In this document: one piece after another, positions 28,713-37,610 of the stretch
Numbering within the stretch: the first letter of the stretch is position 1
How the letters are laid out: each line of letters opens with the position of its first letter
Assembly: GCA_963830545.1 (NCBI GenBank)
Contig: CAWHMK010000001.1
Span: 62,001-126,000 of the forward strand
Length of the DNA stretch: 64,000 bases
Origin: DATGJX01 sp963830545
Lineage (GTDB): Bacteria > Vulcanimicrobiota > Vulcanimicrobiia > Vulcanimicrobiales > Vulcanimicrobiaceae
Direction: 5' to 3'
Made by a program: the position numbers and the translations under genes
Notes under the pieces: generated by a model
What the model was told of the DNA's origin: nothing
Seen by the model: only the letters and a program-made list of their open reading frames with translations
Database searches by the model: none

Positions 28713-29699
28713 TCAGGCGCTCGAGGCACGGCTCCGTTCGGCCGGCTTCTGTTTGCCTGTTCCACTGAAAAGTCCGAGCATCGCGTCGACGATGAGCGGA
28801 TCCCATTGCGTCCCGCGACCCGACTGTAGAATCTCGAGCGCGCGCCGCGGAGCAATCGCCTTGCGGTAGGGGCGATCGCTGATCATCGCATGAAAAGCGT
28901 CCGCCACCGCGACCACGCGCGCTTCGAACGGAATGTGTTCTCCGGCGAGCGCGTCCGGATAACCCAACCCGTCCCAACGTTCGTGATGCGCGCGAACGAT
29001 GAGCGCGCACCTCGCCAGCGTTGGGATTTGGTCGAGAATTCGCTGACCCGCTGCGGAATGGTCGCGCATCACTTCCCATTCGGCGGAAGTCAGCGGCCCG
29101 GCCTTAAAGAGAATGCCGTCCGGAGTCGAAATTTTTCCGATGTCGTGCAAGAGCGCGCAGAGCTCGATGAAATCCGTCAATTCCTTGGCGAGCCCGAGTG
29201 ACGCGCATAGCCGGCGTGCCCATTCACCGGTGGCCTTCGAATGACAGGACGTCTGCGAATCGCGCTCGCCGAGCATTGCGAGCAGCGCTTGCGTACTCTC
29301 GGAACGCGCTGGTTGCGTTTCGCAGTACGCATCGCCCAAGGCGGAAAGCGCGGATTGAATCTCCGCTTTCAACACCTCCAGGAATGCCAGCAGCCGGCCG
29401 TGGTCGATTGGGAACTGATCGGCTTCGCTTGCAATCACGTGTGCGGCCGCGCTCGCTAGTTCCATCGCCCGGGCCGCGCCTAAACGCCTGCCTTCGCGAA
29501 CGGCCCAGGTCGCCAGCCCGACGGGCTTGGAAAGCTGAATGGACAGGCAAAGGCGATCGAGGATGAGATCGATCGACGATTCCACGGTGGGGTCGCCGAA
29601 GAGCGCGGGGTCCTGCACCTGCTCTACGACGAGCGTTGTGAGGCCGCGCAGATTGACCGAGAGCGCCAAGGCCGCGCCCGGAAGCGTATGCACATCCAT
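28713..29699 (-). CDS. HD-GYP domain protein (cyclic di-GMP phosphodiesterase)
   Basis: A 328-residue protein. The N-terminal 150 residues are mostly helical with no known domain. The HD-GYP domain (about 155-310) has His in SCHSKATGEWARRL, ALLHDIGKIS (metal-binding HD), RDHSAAGQRILDQIP, and HHERWDGLGYPDALAGEHIP, the full GYP signature, then ARVVAVADAFHAMISDRPYRKA. All metal ligands are present, so hydrolysis of cyclic di-GMP is expected. Together with the GGDEF protein at 20.7 kb it gives the window both synthesis and breakdown of this messenger. It sits between a tiny hydrophobic ORF and the hypothetical gene at 28139, all on the minus strand. Confidence 0.9.
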   Translation of the reverse strand: MDVHTLPGAALALSVNLRGLTTLVVEQVQDPALFGDPTVESSIDLILDRLCLSIQLSKPVGLATWAVREGRRLGAARAMELASAAAHVIASEADQFPIDHGRLLAFLEVLKAEIQSALSALGDAYCETQPARSESTQALLAMLGERDSQTSCHSKATGEWARRLCASLGLAKELTDFIELCALLHDIGKISTPDGILFKAGPLTSAEWEVMRDHSAAGQRILDQIPTLARCALIVRAHHERWDGLGYPDALAGEHIPFEARVVAVADAFHAMISDRPYRKAIAPRRALEILQSGRGTQWDPLIVDAMLGLFSGTGKQKPAERSRASSA

Positions 29700-29735
29700 G
29701 TTTCGATTTCTCAGAAAGAGACTTGGAGCGGCCGG

Positions 29736-29810
29736 TTAGACGGGCGTGGGCGGCAGAGCGCTGGCAACGACTGCGGCGATCACGGCGGCGACTACGAGAG
29801 CGGTTACCAT
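29736..29810 (-). CDS. Possible 24-residue hydrophobic peptide
   Basis: A short reading frame MVTALVVAAVIAAVVASALP ending PTPV encodes what looks like a single membrane helix. It lies alone in the gap between the MalT-like regulator and the HD-GYP gene, 36 bases before the latter. A GAGG sits 11 bases upstream of the ATG, which is long. It could be a real small membrane protein or chance; only its composition and position support it. Confidence 0.35.
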   Translation of the reverse strand: MVTALVVAAVIAAVVASALPPTPV

Positions 29811-29910
29811 AATAAAAACATCCTCGCTGTAAAAGGCGGTGTTACGTACGAGGATAAGGCGAATTGCATGGTCCGGTCTCTACCTAACTTTAGTTAGGCC
29901 GTTCCGCTCG

Positions 29911-32535
29911 CTATTGCACCAGGCCGTGTTTGCGAGCGACGGTGAGGGCCTCGTTCCGCCCGCTGCAGCCGAGTTTCTTGATGAGGTTTTTGATGTGGAC
30001 CTGGACGGTGTACACGCTGCGGCCGGTCTCCATTGCGATGTCCTTCGGACCGCGTCCCTCCGCGAGCGCGCGCAGCACCGCCAACTCCGTCGGGGTGAGG
30101 CTCAGCGTCAGCACGCCGTCCGCGACGATTATCCGCTCGATCGCGAGTTGAAGAATTCTCGCGACGCCGCCGTAGCCGAGCGTTTGAAGCACTTGCAGCC
30201 GCTCGATGACATCGTCCCGCAGGGCCGGATTTCTGGCGGCGCGGCAAAGCATCGACACCGCGTCGCCCATGGCCTCCACGATCGGACCGTTCGCGCGATA
30301 CCGGTGTGCGATCCGCGTCGCGTTCGTCAACCGTCCCGCGAGTGCTTCGGTCGCCGCGCAAAGCAACCGGGTGAGCTCCATGTGCCGCTGGGTTCGCAGG
30401 AAGGGCGTCTCGTTCGACGACATTTCCAGCGCCGCAGTACTCAGGGCCAGGGCGCGATCGCGCTGCCCGTCGGCTATGAGCATCAACGCGCAGACTGCGG
30501 ACAAGTATGCGCGTTCCCATGGATGGAAGATGCGATCGAGTGCGCTGAACAGCAGGCGGTGCGCGTCGCCGAAGCGGCCTTCCCACGCGGCCGTGAAAGC
30601 GTGCGCCGGAACCACCAAGGCCATTCTCGTCGTGTCCGACGTCGCCGCTTCCGCGAACTGGCGTTGAAGTGCGCCGAGCCGTTCCGCGGTCCCGCGCGTA
30701 TATTCGATAGTAATCAATTGCAACAAGGCCGTCTGCAATCCGAGTCGATCGCCCGCCTTCGTCGCCGCGCCTATGCCTTGCTGCGCGTACCACGCGCCGC
30801 GCGTCATGTCGTCTTCATAAAAGAGAGCGAGGTTCGCCAGCGCTCCATACGAGCGAGACGCCGAGCTGTACATCCCGTCGTCCAAGGCAATCGACACCGC
30901 GCGGGTGAGATACTGCTGCGCGATCATTGCGGGCATCGCCAAGCGCATTGCCGCAACGCCCATGCGATGAAGGACCTTCGCACGTTCGCCGGGTTCATCG
31001 ATCTCGTCTGCCAGCCGGCCTGCCGATTCGATAGTCGCCGTCGCTGCGTCGTGAAGGCCGGCGTTTGCATAGGCCACCGCGAGCAGACTCAATACTTCGG
31101 CGCGAAGCTCTTTCGGTAACGATTCCGATGCGAACGGTTGCAGCAGCGGTATGACGTCACGATCCAAATTGATGGTTATGTGTGCCAGTCGCACCGCGAG
31201 CATCGCGCTCAGCGTCACGTCTTGGGTTCGCGAGATGGCGCGCGTCAGCAGGGACTCGGCGCGATCGTACCGTCCCGCATGCGCTTCCGACTGCCCGCGC
31301 ATTCCGAGCACGATGGGATTGGTCGCGCGTAAATCCTGCGGCAGGATATCCAGCGCGGCTTGGACGGAGTCGGCGTGGCCATGTTCCATCAGTTGGAATC
31401 CCGCAGATTCCAAAATTCGCAGGACGTCTTTGCCGGCGTTCGCGTGCGCATACACGCTGAGCGCGGGCGCGACGTGACCGGCAGCCTCAAGCGCGCTGCC
31501 AGCCCGATGGGCTAGCTGTTCCGTTGCGTGAACGCTGTCCAGTTCGACTTGATGCTGCAAGAAATCGCGAAACAAGTCGTGGCAGCGGTAGACGCCCGGA
31601 CGTTCGGGATAAATGAACGACACACGACCCCGCAGCGCTTCCACGAGCGATTTTGCCTTGGAGTATCCCGCGGCGCGCAATACTTCGACGTCGATTTCCG
31701 GCAGATAACCGATGAGGTTCAGCAGTTCGCGCTCGTCGTCGGAAAGCGACTGGTACACCTGCTCGGCGAGGTACCGGTACACCATTTCACGCGTCGATGC
31801 GGCAATATTACGCAAATCAACGGAGCGCGTCGACGTGCGCAGTGCAAAACTCAGCGCCGTGGGCCAGCCTTCGGTCATCGCCAGAATCTCGGCCAGTTCT
31901 TCGTCTCGAACCCCGACGCGCGCGGCCTTGGCCGTTTCGCGCGCCTCGTCGATCGTAAAACGCAGGTCCTGCTCGTCGATGTTGAGATCCATCTCGCCGT
32001 ACGCGAGCCACGAACCGACGGGTAAATCCAGTGAGGAACGCGAGGCGATGATCCAGCGCGCACGGCCCTTGGTCCGTTCGATCAACGATACGAGGAACTT
32101 GGAAACTTCGGGTTCGTTCTCGACGGCGTGCAGGTCGTCTATGGCGATGACACCCGTAAAGGTCTTGATGTGAGCGTGCATCCACATCGCAAGATCGAGC
32201 CCGGGCGTTTTCGACGAGCGGCTTTTTTCATAGGCGCCGGAAACCGTTTTGCGCGCCGCCGGCGCAACGTCGACCAGCGCTTCGGCAAGGCCGCGAACGA
32301 AGCCGAGCAACGTGCCGTTTTCCGAGCGCACGTCGTAACGTACTCGAGCGGTTTCGCCGCTCGCATCGAGGTACTGACGCAGAGCGACGGATTTGCCGTA
32401 ACCGGCCGGTGCGAGGATCAAAACAATCCGCTGCGTTGCAGCGGACGCGATACGGTCGACTACCCGCCGACGCAGAATCGGGGTGAACGCGCCACCCGTT
32501 TCGATTCTCCCATCCGCGGCTACCGGGCGGATCAT
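29911..32535 (-). CDS. Large ATP-binding LuxR/MalT-like transcriptional regulator
   Basis: An 874-residue STAND-type regulator. The P-loop LAPAGYGKSVALRQ is at about residue 40, the Walker B region VIAIDDLHAVEN at about 125, and a winged/arm segment LTEGWPTALSFALR follows. TPR-like helical repeats fill about 340-780. The C-terminal LuxR helix-turn-helix (about 805-870) reads LTPTELAVLRALAEGRGPKD then VYTVQVHIKNLIKKLG. MalT-type proteins bind ATP and an inducer, oligomerise and activate transcription. No inducer or target can be deduced. The gene stands between the HD-GYP gene and a small monooxygenase gene on the same strand and has its own upstream gap (32536-32597). Confidence 0.9.
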   Translation of the reverse strand: MIRPVAADGRIETGGAFTPILRRRVVDRIASAATQRIVLILAPAGYGKSVALRQYLDASGETARVRYDVRSENGTLLGFVRGLAEALVDVAPAARKTVSGAYEKSRSSKTPGLDLAMWMHAHIKTFTGVIAIDDLHAVENEPEVSKFLVSLIERTKGRARWIIASRSSLDLPVGSWLAYGEMDLNIDEQDLRFTIDEARETAKAARVGVRDEELAEILAMTEGWPTALSFALRTSTRSVDLRNIAASTREMVYRYLAEQVYQSLSDDERELLNLIGYLPEIDVEVLRAAGYSKAKSLVEALRGRVSFIYPERPGVYRCHDLFRDFLQHQVELDSVHATEQLAHRAGSALEAAGHVAPALSVYAHANAGKDVLRILESAGFQLMEHGHADSVQAALDILPQDLRATNPIVLGMRGQSEAHAGRYDRAESLLTRAISRTQDVTLSAMLAVRLAHITINLDRDVIPLLQPFASESLPKELRAEVLSLLAVAYANAGLHDAATATIESAGRLADEIDEPGERAKVLHRMGVAAMRLAMPAMIAQQYLTRAVSIALDDGMYSSASRSYGALANLALFYEDDMTRGAWYAQQGIGAATKAGDRLGLQTALLQLITIEYTRGTAERLGALQRQFAEAATSDTTRMALVVPAHAFTAAWEGRFGDAHRLLFSALDRIFHPWERAYLSAVCALMLIADGQRDRALALSTAALEMSSNETPFLRTQRHMELTRLLCAATEALAGRLTNATRIAHRYRANGPIVEAMGDAVSMLCRAARNPALRDDVIERLQVLQTLGYGGVARILQLAIERIIVADGVLTLSLTPTELAVLRALAEGRGPKDIAMETGRSVYTVQVHIKNLIKKLGCSGRNEALTVARKHGLVQ

Positions 32536-32597
32536 AGGTTGCTGCCCTTACACTCGGGCGGAGGTGGGTCCTTTTGCGCCCGCGTTACGGGCGAGGG

Positions 32598-32930
32598 CTA
32601 CGCGTGCGTGTCGACCGGCGCGTGGTACTCTCGCAGACCCTCGTAGAAGCCCAGCAGGTGCTCTTCGAGCTTCAGGAGCGTCAGCTGCTTGTCGAGTTTT
32701 CGATAATCGTCGGCGTGAAGGCGCCGGAATGCGTCCCAGTCAGCCTTGCTTTCCCACACGTCGACGGTGACGTAAATTCCCGCTTCATCTTTATGGCGGA
32801 AGAGCCGCGTGCGTTTGTATCCGGGATGGCGCGCGAACAGTTTCGCCCACGGGCCGGCGGGGCCGTATGCGTGTTCGAACGCGCGCGCCTGCGACGCGTG
32901 CACGCGGTACCGATAAAAAATTTCGACCAT
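32598..32930 (-). CDS. Antibiotic biosynthesis monooxygenase (ABM) domain protein
   Basis: A 110-residue dimeric alpha-beta barrel type protein. The pattern MVEIFYRYRVHASQARAFEH, then a W in GPWAKLFARHPGYKRTRLFR, and VTVDVWESKADWDAFRRLH is typical of ABM domains, which form cofactor-free oxygenases or, in many cases, uncharacterised quinone/heme-handling proteins. Length fits a single domain. A divergent promoter region (32931-33008) separates it from the plus-strand small HTH gene. Confidence 0.75.
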   Translation of the reverse strand: MVEIFYRYRVHASQARAFEHAYGPAGPWAKLFARHPGYKRTRLFRHKDEAGIYVTVDVWESKADWDAFRRLHADDYRKLDKQLTLLKLEEHLLGFYEGLREYHAPVDTHA

Positions 32931-33008
32931 CAGTTTCTCTGTGCCACCCGTATGTCAGTATCGGCAAGTATCGTAGCAACACGTCGTTCGTAAAGAAAGG
33001 GTGTGTTC

Positions 33009-33295
33009 ATGACAGTCGACGCAACGGTATCAAGAATGGAATCGATTTGCGACCGGCTCGAGGCCGCGCTCGCGCAGGTCTCGCAGCCTCCCGAGAAACG
33101 TCCGAGCCCCTACACAGCGGTTCGCGAAAAGTATCCCAACGCCGGTAAGCCGTGGAACGCGCAACACGACGACGAGTGCGGCGTCTTTTCGGCGCAGGCA
33201 GCTCGGTTGCCGACTTGGCGCTTACGTTTGCTCGAACTCCGAACGGCATCCGCGTGCGCTTGGAACGGCTCGGTTTGAGCGGGCCTCAGCGATAG
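33009..33295 (+). CDS. Small helix-turn-helix protein; frameshifted
   Basis: About 95 residues. The first part (TVDATVSRMESICDRLEAAL) is helical; the C-terminal part, after repair of a missing base near 33178, reads ELRRLFGAGSSVADLALTFA followed by RTPNGIRVRLERLGL, a helix-turn-helix of the kind found in small proteins that sense modest clusters of targets. ATG at 33009 has AAAGGG 7 bases upstream. As sequenced the frame diverges into an unrelated tail. The repaired stop (TAG, 33293-33295) overlaps the convergent amidase gene by 10 bases. Confidence 0.6.
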
Positions 33296-34268
33296 TCTCC
33301 CGTTCCGGGGTTGTAGCCGGCCGGCTTGTGCGTAAGCGTGGTAAGCGGCGCGAGTTTTTGCGCTTGTGACGCCTCGTCCACGCTTCGCAGCGAGCTCGCT
33401 TCGAATCGTGCAACCGCAGCAAGACGCTGGTTCGTAACCGCAAAACGTCCGTCAGGAAGTCATTGTCCTGATCGGTCACCGGATTTTGCGTGATTGAAAG
33501 CAGCAGCGATTTTGCCGCGCTCGCTGTCTGCGCCACGCGCAGGGCCAAGTGCCGGTTCCGCCGGCGCCAAGCGCGTCCGTCCCGGCCACGGCGCCGAGGC
33601 GTCCGCCCGAAACTTGCGGACCGATATTCCGAAATCGCAGACTGATCGAATATCCCCGGCGTCGCGTCCGAACCGGCTGCTTTCATCTGCGGGGGCGGGT
33701 CGGCTGCGGATTGCCGGACGACTTGGTCGACGAAGTTCGCAATCGTGTCGCCTTCCAGCTGCAAGTGCGGCACGAGCCATGCACGCTGAGCCGGGCAGGT
33801 GAGCTCGCCCAATTCCAACACGAGACCCGCGTCCTGCGCGTGCACTTGCCGGAATCCGTAATAATCGCGCAAGTTGTTCGTGAAATTGTCCGCCATGAAT
33901 CCAAACGGAAAAATGCGTCCGTAGGTCTTGCGCCACAGATCCGCGGCCGGCTTCGAGGCGCCGGTGTGATATCCGATGGAGGCTGCACTCGTGCACGGCC
34001 GGTCCGTGCCGTCGAAGTGTATGAAGATTGCCGCTTTGACGTCGTACGTTCCGTCGAAGTCCGCCGGCTCGCGCGCTACGGAATAACCGAGCGCGCGCAG
34101 CTTTCGCGTCGCTTCGTCGGCGACCGCGGGCGTCAGCGAGCGTTCGCCCGAAGTTCCGAGATTACAGTGGCGTTTTGGAAAACGCGCGCAACTTTCCGGC
34201 CGGCCTTCGTGACCCGCGGAGATGAGTACGTCGTAGTGTAGCAATGCGGCGGCAAGCAGGTGAAGCAT
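33286..34268 (-). CDS. N-acetylmuramoyl-L-alanine amidase-like protein; several frameshifts
   Basis: About 330 residues when repaired. The first 200 residues are clean: a short hydrophobic N-terminus, then YDVLISAGHEGRPESC with the first zinc His, KAAIFIHFDGT (second His), and LVLELGELTCPAQRAWL with the likely catalytic Glu, which together resemble the amidase_3 fold that cleaves the peptide from peptidoglycan. The tail beyond about 33650 changes frame about three times before a sensible ending, LTTLTHKPAGYNPGTGDYR with TGA at 33286-33288. It starts 12 bases after the aspartic protease stop and is the last gene of the ABC-transporter operon. Function is inferred from the N-terminal half. Confidence 0.6.
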
Positions 34269-34280
34269 CGCCGCTCAGGT

Positions 34281-35177
34281 TCAAGGGGACGCGTTTATAC
34301 TCCCCGCACATTCGAAACCCGCTTCGTCGTGTACGTAATCCAACGTTACCGCACAATGGTCGAATGCGCTCGGTCCGAGTTTCACCTCAAGCGCTTCGCC
34401 CGCGAACACGTCGTCGTCCGGACGCGTCGAGAACCAAACGTTGCGGAACACGACGCGCGATGCGGAAACCTCCGGAACGCGGATCATGGCCCCTTCACCG
34501 GCGGTGCCCGCGTTCGCAACGTACGTCCAATCGGGATGTGCAGCGTGCCAACTCTGCAGCGTACTGCGCCGGACGAAGCTCGCCGCTCGAACCTGCGGCA
34601 AACCGTCATGCACTGTTTGAAGTGCGGCCTGCGAAAGCGCGATGGAAGCGCCCGTGTCAAGAGCGGCCCTATACGCGATACCAGCGATTGTAACACCCAT
34701 CTGCGGATAGCGGTGTGCTCGATCGAAAAGCAGCGGCACCCGATCGGGCTCGCGATATGCCGGCGCGGTGTAGTCCTGATACAGATGGCGACCTGGGTAG
34801 TCGATCGTCCAGATCCGGCCGTCAAGCCATGTCCATCCCAATTGACCGTCGATTCCGCTGAAAACCGGATCGGACGCGACCCGCGCGTCGTTCAACACCG
34901 GAAGCGCGCCGTGATTGCCGTTCACCGCAGGGAAACCGGGTTCGCCCAGGGCCGGCAAATACGCAGTATCGGCGGGGCCGGTTTGCAGCTTCAACTCCGA
35001 GACGACGCCGCTGCGCAAAAAGCCGTTGCCGTTCGAATCCACCCAGAGCACGAGGCGACGATCGTGGTTTTCAACGCGCGGCATCACGAAGACGCGCCCG
35101 CCCACAAACGTCGAGGGCAATTCGCGGTGAGGCACAGCCCCGCTGATTGAGAAGGCGAGCGCGAGCAGCGGCACCAT
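34281..35177 (-). CDS. Retropepsin-like aspartic protease, exported
   Basis: A 298-residue protein with a short N-terminal hydrophobic segment (VPLLALAFSISGAVP) that may export it. An active-site motif YRAALDTGASIALS lies at about residue 175 with the DTGA triad; LWVDSNGNGFL near residue 45 could be the other half of a pepsin-like fold but lacks DTG. Family members are dimeric or pseudo-dimeric proteases; here only one canonical active site is visible, so it may dimerise or be inactive. It starts 3 bases after the ABC ATPase stop and is followed after 12 bases by the amidase, so it belongs to that operon. Confidence 0.65.
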   Translation of the reverse strand: MVPLLALAFSISGAVPHRELPSTFVGGRVFVMPRVENHDRRLVLWVDSNGNGFLRSGVVSELKLQTGPADTAYLPALGEPGFPAVNGNHGALPVLNDARVASDPVFSGIDGQLGWTWLDGRIWTIDYPGRHLYQDYTAPAYREPDRVPLLFDRAHRYPQMGVTIAGIAYRAALDTGASIALSQAALQTVHDGLPQVRAASFVRRSTLQSWHAAHPDWTYVANAGTAGEGAMIRVPEVSASRVVFRNVWFSTRPDDDVFAGEALEVKLGPSAFDHCAVTLDYVHDEAGFECAGSINASP

Positions 35178-35180
35178 GTG

Positions 35181-35870
35181 TTACATCACGCTGGCCGCAA
35201 CTCGTTCATCCACGAGTTGTCCGTCGAGCAGGCCGACGGTGCGTTTGGCTTGTTTTGCGAACCGGAAGTCGTGCGTCACCATGACGATCGTCGAGCCGTA
35301 CCCGTGGAGCTCCGCGAGCAAATCCATAACGGCCTCACCGTTGCGAGTGTCGAGGTTGCCCGTCGGTTCGTCCGCCAGCAGAATCGACGGGTCGCCCGCA
35401 AGCGCGCGTGCAACGGCAACGCGCTGCTGTTCGCCGCCGGAAAGCTGCATCGGAAAGTGTTTGGCGCGGTGCGACATGTGAACGCGCTCCAACACTTCCT
35501 GTACGCGCGAACGGCGCTCGCCGCGCGTCATTCCCCGATACACCAGCGGAAGTTCCACGTTCTCGAAGATCGAGAGATCGCCGATGAGGTTGAAGTTCTG
35601 AAAGATGAATCCAATCTCTCGGTTGCGGATGCTCGCACGTTCGGTTGAGTTCAAGTTCTCGACCGCTCGTCCATTCAGCCGGTATTTGCCGCTCGTGGGC
35701 GTGTCCAGCAGTCCGAGAATCGAGAGCAGCGTGGACTTTCCGCATCCCGAGGGACCTTCGATCGCGACGTACTCCCCGCGATCGATCTGGAGCGTGATGC
35801 CGCGCAGCGCGCGCGTTTCGACGTCTTCCGTGAAATACGATTTGCCGAGTTCGTGCAGTTCGACGAGCAT
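35181..35870 (-). CDS. ABC transporter ATP-binding protein (MacB/LolD type)
   Basis: A 229-residue ATPase with Walker A GPSGCGKST (about residue 38), Q-loop region FIFQNFNLIG, signature LSGGEQQRVAVARAL (about 140), Walker B ILLADEPTGNLDT and switch His in VMVTHDFRF. The NLD after Walker B and overall pattern are typical of MacB/LolD-class exporters that drive periplasmic processes rather than bulk transport. It lies 14 bases after the adaptor gene. No permease is in the same run; the broken MacB-like permease just upstream (37.6-40.2 kb) is the obvious partner. Confidence 0.92.
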   Translation of the reverse strand: MLVELHELGKSYFTEDVETRALRGITLQIDRGEYVAIEGPSGCGKSTLLSILGLLDTPTSGKYRLNGRAVENLNSTERASIRNREIGFIFQNFNLIGDLSIFENVELPLVYRGMTRGERRSRVQEVLERVHMSHRAKHFPMQLSGGEQQRVAVARALAGDPSILLADEPTGNLDTRNGEAVMDLLAELHGYGSTIVMVTHDFRFAKQAKRTVGLLDGQLVDERVAASVM

Positions 35871-35884
35871 GTAGATGAGTCTCC

Positions 35885-37184
35885 TTATCGTAAACGCAAG
35901 ACGGTTTGGTCGGGATATGCAGACATGTCGGAAACGATGACCGTGTCTCCCGGCCGAATTCCGGAGAGCACTTGAACTCTGTCGTTCGAGCCTAGACCCA
36001 AACGTACGCGAACCCGTACCGCGCGCGTGCCGCCGTCCACCACTTTGAAAAGATCGATGGAGGCGCCATCGGAAGCCCCCGCCGGACGAGCGATCGACAC
36101 GGCGCCCGGAATCTTCGAAATGATAATGGTGCCGTCCACGTTGGCGTCCGGCCGGGCTCCCGGGGGCAACGGGTGCGAGAACGTGACGTCGACGGCCACG
36201 GCCCCATTCTGTGCTACCGGTGCAATACGCGCGACGGCGCCGGCAATGGTGCCGTTTCCCGTGTCGATGCGCGCTTGCATGCCGGGTAAAACGCCGTGAA
36301 CGTCACTTTCTGCTACTTGCAGAACGGCCTTGAGATCGTGACTGTCCGCAATACGCGCGATCTCCGTATTTTGTGCGACGCTCGTACCCGGATCGACATC
36401 GACGCTCTGCACGACCCCGTACGCCGCGGCGCGCACGGTGAGCGCGGCGACTTGCTCCTGTGCCGCTGCGACTTGGGCCGAGGCTTGATCCACCTGCGCT
36501 TGCGCTGCGGCTACTTTGGCCTGCGCGTCAGCCTGGGCTACTGCAACCTGTGCTTGCCGGTTGCGCACGTCGTCGGCACTCCTGCGCGCCTGAATCTGCG
36601 CCTGCTGATATTGAAGTCCCGCCAGTAATCCTTGCTTGTGCAGTTGCGCGTACGAACGTGCTTGCAGCGCGTCCGTTTGCGACTGCGCTTGCGCGTCCGA
36701 AAGACTGCTCTGCTGTCCGATGACGGCGGCCTGCACTTGCTGGCGAGCATCGGCGAGATTGGCTTGCGCGACTCGCAGCGCTGAAATCGCGTCCGCTTGC
36801 TGCGCCTGCAATGCGGGGTTCTGCATCTGCGCGAGGACGGTGCCCGGCTGAACGCTGTTTCCGGCCTTCGCGAAAATCTGATTTACCACGCCCGTTTGCG
36901 TTGCAGACACGACGCGCACGCGCTCCGGCGCAAAGGCACCCTGCGCGCTGACCGAACGCACGAGCGTTCCGCGCGCGGCTACGTCCACTACGAGCGTCGA
37001 CTTGTCGACGACGGTCGTTGCGGCCTGATGCGTCAGCGAATTGAAGGCCCACACCGCCAGCGCGACGAGAACGGCGACGCCCGCTGCTGCAAGGACGGCT
37101 TTGGAAACGCCGTCGCGGACGCTCGCGCACGACGTCCATCGTGCCGGGCCGCTCGACGGCTTTGGGCTTGAAGACTTTGCTCAC
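35885..37184 (-). CDS. Periplasmic adaptor (HlyD/MacA family); frameshifted
   Basis: About 433 residues. After a cytoplasmic start (SKVFKPKAVERPGTM) comes a membrane anchor, AVLAAAGVAVLVALAVWAFN, a barrel-sandwich/lipoyl half (TLVRSVSAQGAFAPERVRVV), a long Ala/Gln-rich coiled coil (about 120-215), the second lipoyl half and beta-barrel, ending with LSGIRPGDTVIVSD. Adaptors of this type link an inner-membrane ABC exporter to an outer-membrane channel. A base is missing near 37130, just before the anchor, so the N-terminus and anchor are in different frames. The GTG start at 37184 overlaps the PadR stop (GTGA), supporting this start and coupling. Confidence 0.85.
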
Positions 37185-37534
37185 GCGCCGACCGGAAGGA
37201 GGCGGCGCGAACGCGCAAGATTCACGAGTTCCGCCAAACGCGCCGCCTCGGCTTGTGCGATGCGCCGTCCCCATGGCGTGAGTTTGTAGTAGCGGCGCCC
37301 CATCGCATCGTCGTCGTTCCGCTCGATCTCCGCAATCCAGCCGTCGGTGCACATTTGCCGGAGTTGCCGGTAGAGGGTTCCCGAACCCAGCCGAATTCTG
37401 CCGCCCGTGGACTCGCCGACTTCTTTCGTAATGCTGTAGCCGTGCCGTTCGCCGTCCGCAAGCGCGAGGAGAATATGAAATGCGCTTTGCGGCAGCGGCA
37501 GCATGGCGGATGGGTCCTGACGGCGGCTCAGCAT
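37181..37534 (-). CDS. PadR-family transcriptional regulator (first copy)
   Basis: A 117-residue regulator with the PadR winged helix: FHILLALADGERHGYSITKEV, then RIRLGSGTLYRQLRQM and MGRRYYKLTPWGRRIAQAE. PadR proteins repress nearby genes and are released by small aromatic or hydrophobic compounds. Its stop overlaps the adaptor start by 4 bases, so it is the first gene of the adaptor-ATPase-protease-amidase operon and probably autoregulates. A perfect 10-bp dyad lies 15 bases upstream of its ATG. Confidence 0.88.
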   Translation of the reverse strand: MLSRRQDPSAMLPLPQSAFHILLALADGERHGYSITKEVGESTGGRIRLGSGTLYRQLRQMCTDGWIAEIERNDDDAMGRRYYKLTPWGRRIAQAEAARLAELVNLARSRRLLPVGA

Positions 37535-37548
37535 CGTTTACTCCCCCT

Positions 37549-37571
37549 GATATGTCGAATGTCGACATATC
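37549..37571. promoter_or_regulatory. Candidate PadR operator
   Basis: GATATGTCGA and its exact reverse complement TCGACATATC flank ATG, a perfect 10-bp dyad. It contains ATGT...ACAT, the half-site type reported for PadR proteins, and lies 15 bases upstream of the first PadR ATG in the gap before the permease stop. Confidence 0.7.
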
Positions 37572-37610
37572 CACTCGTACTATATCGCAGCAGTCCGGAT
37601 CCTTCAACCC

